A stretch of 64,000 nt of DNA from Erigeron canadensis (taxonomy: Eukaryota; Streptophyta; Magnoliopsida; Asterales; Asteraceae). The translations under genes were made by a program, and so were the position numbers. The stretch covers positions 45,217,559 to 45,281,558 of the forward strand of contig NC_057765.1 in the NCBI RefSeq assembly GCF_010389155.1, in the 5' to 3' direction. The notes beneath the pieces were generated by a model. It was not told where the DNA came from, did not search any database, and worked only from the letters and a program-made list of their open reading frames with translations. This document shows, one piece after another, positions 61,201 through 64,000 of the stretch. Position 1 is the stretch's first letter; every line of letters starts with the position of its first letter.

Positions 61201-62169
61201 TTTCAAACTCTTTTATGTGTTTTACTTTCGGGGTGAAAAGCATGATAAATGAAACTACTTTCTATATATACAATGTTTCTTGAAAGAGGGTTTGTTATAT
61301 GAAATGATTCTTGATATATGAGTATGAAATGATAATAGAGGATTTATGTGATGAGCTTGAGTTCTGTCAAACCGCGGCGTTCGGTACACTACTATTTACT
61401 CCGAAAGTGGAGGCCTGTAGTTAGTTAGTTGCGCAACTAGGTTTCGTCCGCCCACCCAAAGCGTACCGTTGGAAGGTTGGTTGCCTTCGTGACAACCTTC
61501 ACTTCTAGTCTGGCCCCCGGGTGTTCTAACTACCTTAAGATAATCGGGCGTCTCCATGGCACGACCCATTATCATTATTGTTATTATTATTACGGCACTT
61601 GATTGACAGCTTGTGTTATGAATTGAATTATTGGATTGTAATCGGACTTGAATAAAATGGTAGTAGTAGTGGCTCAAGTACTTACTCATCTAAGATAATG
61701 GAATTAGACCTTGTGGTCATATGACAAGAATTTATTTACATGGGTTAAAAATTGAGTTGAACGAACGATTATCAAAGGATGAATTGGAAATATTCATTAA
61801 ATTGGTGATTCCTAATTTATTTTGTAATGATGTGTATATATGCTTATTGTATTAGTTAAAAACCTATGAACTCACTCAACTCTCGTAGTTGACACCTTTT
61901 CTTCATGCTTTTCAGGTTTAGAGCAGTAGGTTTGCCTATGGACCGCTTTCGGACCATGTGTTTGCATGGCGAACGAAGACTTGTAATGCAAACAAGTTTA
62001 TCTTTTATTCGGATTTGGACTTATGATATGATTTTAAACACTTTACTTTGAACCATGTAATCGTTTAATTTGGAATGGTTTAAGACTTTATTTAAGATGT
62101 TTTCCATTTAACCTTTGTACCATGTCGTTCTGTGACATCTCGTGTTTCCGCCGTAGTCGGGGTGTTACA
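58229..62169 (+). mobile_element. 3.94-kb solo LTR with perfect target duplication CGGAT
   Basis: Starts TGTAACAACCGTAC and ends GTAGTCGGGGTGTTACA. CGGAT is duplicated exactly at 58224-58228 and 62170-62174, and the host LTR sequence (GATATTGGAACCGGAT, then GGCGCATAAG) continues across the site as in copy 1 at 22660-22685. No gag/pol frame exists in 3.9 kb, so it is read as an unusually long LTR left alone after recombination. A pyrimidine-rich leader-like stretch is at 58975-59015. Near the end are an ACTCACTCAACTCTCG block (61869-61884) and a CTTTTCAGG, features common in long Gypsy (Tekay-like) LTRs. The lineage is inferred. Confidence 0.75.
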
Positions 62170-62783
62170 CGGATGGCGCATAAGTTCTTACTTTTAAGTT
62201 TTAGTTGTTCGTTGGATTTTGGAGATTTTTATTTTGGATATTTGAAACGCTTTCATTTATTGCTCGTCATTTTGCAATAAGATATTATGGTTTGAATTTG
62301 ACATAATATTCGTTAGTTTGGTCCATAATTCCCTAGTTTCTTCCTTGGGAAAGGTGGGGTGTTACACTTAATTTGAGTGACAATTGTAACTTACAACATT
62401 AATACACAAAGCTAATTTATAAAAAAAGATAAAATTATGTACCTTTTTTATTGAGAGATTATGTTGAAATTTTTTCAATTAATTAAATGATTGTAAATTT
62501 TAAAAATTCTCTCAAGTTGATGGTTAAAAATAAATATAAATTAAGTATTTAGGGTTAAAAAATGTAAATTATTGATGGAAAACAAAAAAGTGTAAATTAA
62601 TGAGACTTTTTCTACAAATTAATATAAATTTTAATATAATTATATATTTAGATAATGATTATTATAATTTTTTATTTATAGTTTATCTACATGATGACAT
62701 AAGCGAGATTCAATTTAATAAAATCGAACGATTTGATTGGTTAATAAGTCTTTAGTTCAACTGTCTTATAATATATATTAAGA

Positions 62784-64000
62784 TTAAGATAAGATTCATG
62801 TACCTACGAAACTTTTTTATTTGTGTTCTTACTAAACGCAAAAATGTGAATATTTTACAAACTAATCTTTATCTTTAACACCAATATATTTTTATTTTAT
62901 TTTTTTAACTCTTCAATCTTTGAAATACTTAAATTACTTAGTTTTCGTATTTTTTTAATCAACATAATAAATCTACCCAATATACCCAAAAAATATTTCA
63001 ACCTTTATTTACCGCTACTACTTCTCTCATTTATTCATCACTAGTTCAAATATAAATTAATTACAAAATATATCCCGCAACACTTAAAAAAAATACACTA
63101 TCTTATTTTAGATCAATTATTTTTACATTAATAATCACATCGTTACCACCACTGTGCCGCTGCATTGTGTGGTACTTCTCTATTTCTCTACTTTTACATG
63201 TTAAACCATCAGTTTTTTTTAATACTTGAGTAGTTTTTTTTTAGGTTTTTTGGTTTTAAAAACAAATCGGAACATATACAAGCATTGCGCAAAAAGGTTC
63301 GCATACGTTCAAATCGTAGGGTTTTTAATTTATTTGACATGAGCTGATAAATATCATTATATATATATGTGGGCTTCTTCAAATGATCTTTAGGCTTTTT
63401 GAGGTCCTTTTTACGAACATTATCAAATGGGCCTATCTTTGTCTTGTTAGTAACATTACAAACGATTTATTTAGCTGGCCCAATGTGTAATAAAATGCTA
63501 AATAGTTATACTTAAAATGCAAAATAATACAAGACATCAATAATGATGGAGAGATAATCATGCAGTCAGTAAAACCTGCTTCTATTGAAGAATGTGAAAT
63601 TACTTAAAAATACTACTAGTATATTTAAGGAAATTAATGACCATACGGTTGCCGTCATCACTACCATCACCCATCAACGCCGTCACCGCCTATTATTATA
63701 CTACCATATTACACAAGCATGCAACTATTATATAAGTTGTTTTAACAACGTCACAACTCATTTTATTTTTGAAAACTGATCATGATTTTGTCTACGTGTT
63801 GGTCCATTTTATATAAGTACGTGTTATTTATATGTGTTTTCTTTAGTCGTTTATAACTACGGAGTTTTTCCTATTATATTTTCGACAATGATCTTAGTAT
63901 GCATCTATGACTAAAACTAATCAAATTAATCTATTAATTACTAAAAAATAAATAAATTACTCGTATAGTATTTTTATTTTATTTTTTGTGATGTCAACAT
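62784..64000. other. repeat-derived intergenic DNA; no gene
   Basis: 62830-63180 shares words with the Helitron-like segments at 43500 and 55487 (AATAAATCTACCCAATATA, CACATCGTTACCACCAC). Another Pro/His-coding trace (CATCACCCATCAACGCCGTCACC, about 63663-63685) is a similar 3' fragment. A 64-codon frame at 63585-63779 is part of this and is not called as a gene. Confidence 0.4.

Larger units (their letters stand above)
55849..62366 (+). mobile_element. solo LTR copy 2 (same family as 20539-22898), with two insertions
   Basis: Starts TATAATACCCCGATATTTTT and ends GGTGGGGTGTTACA. The sequence left of it (CTTTCA) and right of it (CTTAA) both derive from CTTGA of the undisturbed Helitron copy at 16980, i.e. 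an eroded 5-bp target duplication. Without its two inserts it is about 1.9 kb. 57710-57870 is almost identical to copy 1, and about 390 bp of copy 1 (21000-21390) is missing. No polyprotein frame is present. Confidence 0.65.
55042..62783 (-). mobile_element. second copy of the 16.5-kb Helitron, interrupted by nested insertions
   Basis: 55042-55480 matches 16512-16950 (TTAGACTCGTGT..., ATAATTTCTC, CATAATGTGATATTATTATG), and 62367-62783 matches 16975-17698 (TTTGAGTGACAA, ATTGATGGAAAACAAAAAAG, TCAACTGTCTTATA). The 3' hairpin (CGTGTCCAATATTGAACACG on the minus strand) has one mismatch and CTAG has become CTTA. The 5' end TC preceded by A is at 62783. About 6.9 kb of other elements separates the two halves. 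Confidence 0.7.

Noticed and set aside
1..64000. CRISPR array or bacterial operon
   Set aside because: Spliced genes, plant repeats and AT-rich intergenic DNA show a plant nuclear genome; the tandem repeats seen are microsatellites, a coding minisatellite and transposon ends.

Overview
The window is nuclear DNA of a flowering plant. Long AT-rich stretches packed with Helitrons, solo LTRs, SINEs and foldback elements surround a few spliced, plant-type genes. The gene families (MED12, a TRM-type DUF4378 protein, Hsp70) are general eudicot families. A FAR1-MULE-OTU transposon gene and a Ptta/En/Spm-like gene of a type I associate with daisy-family genomes make Asteraceae my best guess (inference, not proof).

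Layout. 1-2 kb: intergenic, with a possible 5' end of a minus-strand gene at the left edge. 2.0-13.9 kb: MED12 (Mediator kinase-module subunit) on the minus strand, 12 coding exons predicting 2179 residues, plus a likely untranslated first exon with telo-box motifs. 14-24.9 kb: repeats, including two terminal-inverted-repeat elements, a SINE-like unit, a Helitron with definable ends (16512-17698), a 1.5-kb foldback (18792-20311) and a solo LTR (20539-22898). 25.1-28.3 kb: a plus-strand five-exon gene for a 167-residue coiled-coil protein ending in a CaaX prenylation box; intron 2 holds a SINE and a small Copia-like element. 29.3-32.0 kb: a divergent Hsp70 on the minus strand whose normal C-terminus is replaced by a tail of 9-residue repeats. 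32.8-36.7 kb: a TRM/DUF4378 protein on the minus strand.

38-45 kb: repeat-rich intergenic DNA (Helitron-like ends, an Au-type SINE, a hAT-type MITE). 45.2-53.9 kb: a degenerate DNA-transposon complex. It holds a FAR1-MULE-SWIM-OTU pseudogene on the plus strand, broken by frameshifts and by a 603-bp solo LTR with a perfect target duplication. A small coiled-coil ORF converges on it, a Ptta/En/Spm-like pseudogene follows, and clusters of near-perfect palindromes (half-site ACTATTAGCGGCGAC) lie at three places. 53.9-64 kb: gene-free nested repeats, where a second copy of the 16.5-kb Helitron was invaded by a solo LTR that was itself invaded twice, two of the layers carrying exact 5-bp target duplications.

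Functionally, MED12 acts in transcription control, the TRM protein in microtubule or cortical organisation, the Hsp70 in protein folding, and the CaaX protein probably at a membrane. They do not form one pathway. The closeness of MED12 and the TRM gene may be old synteny. Gene models were made by eye from splice signals and reading-frame continuity; no transcript evidence was available.
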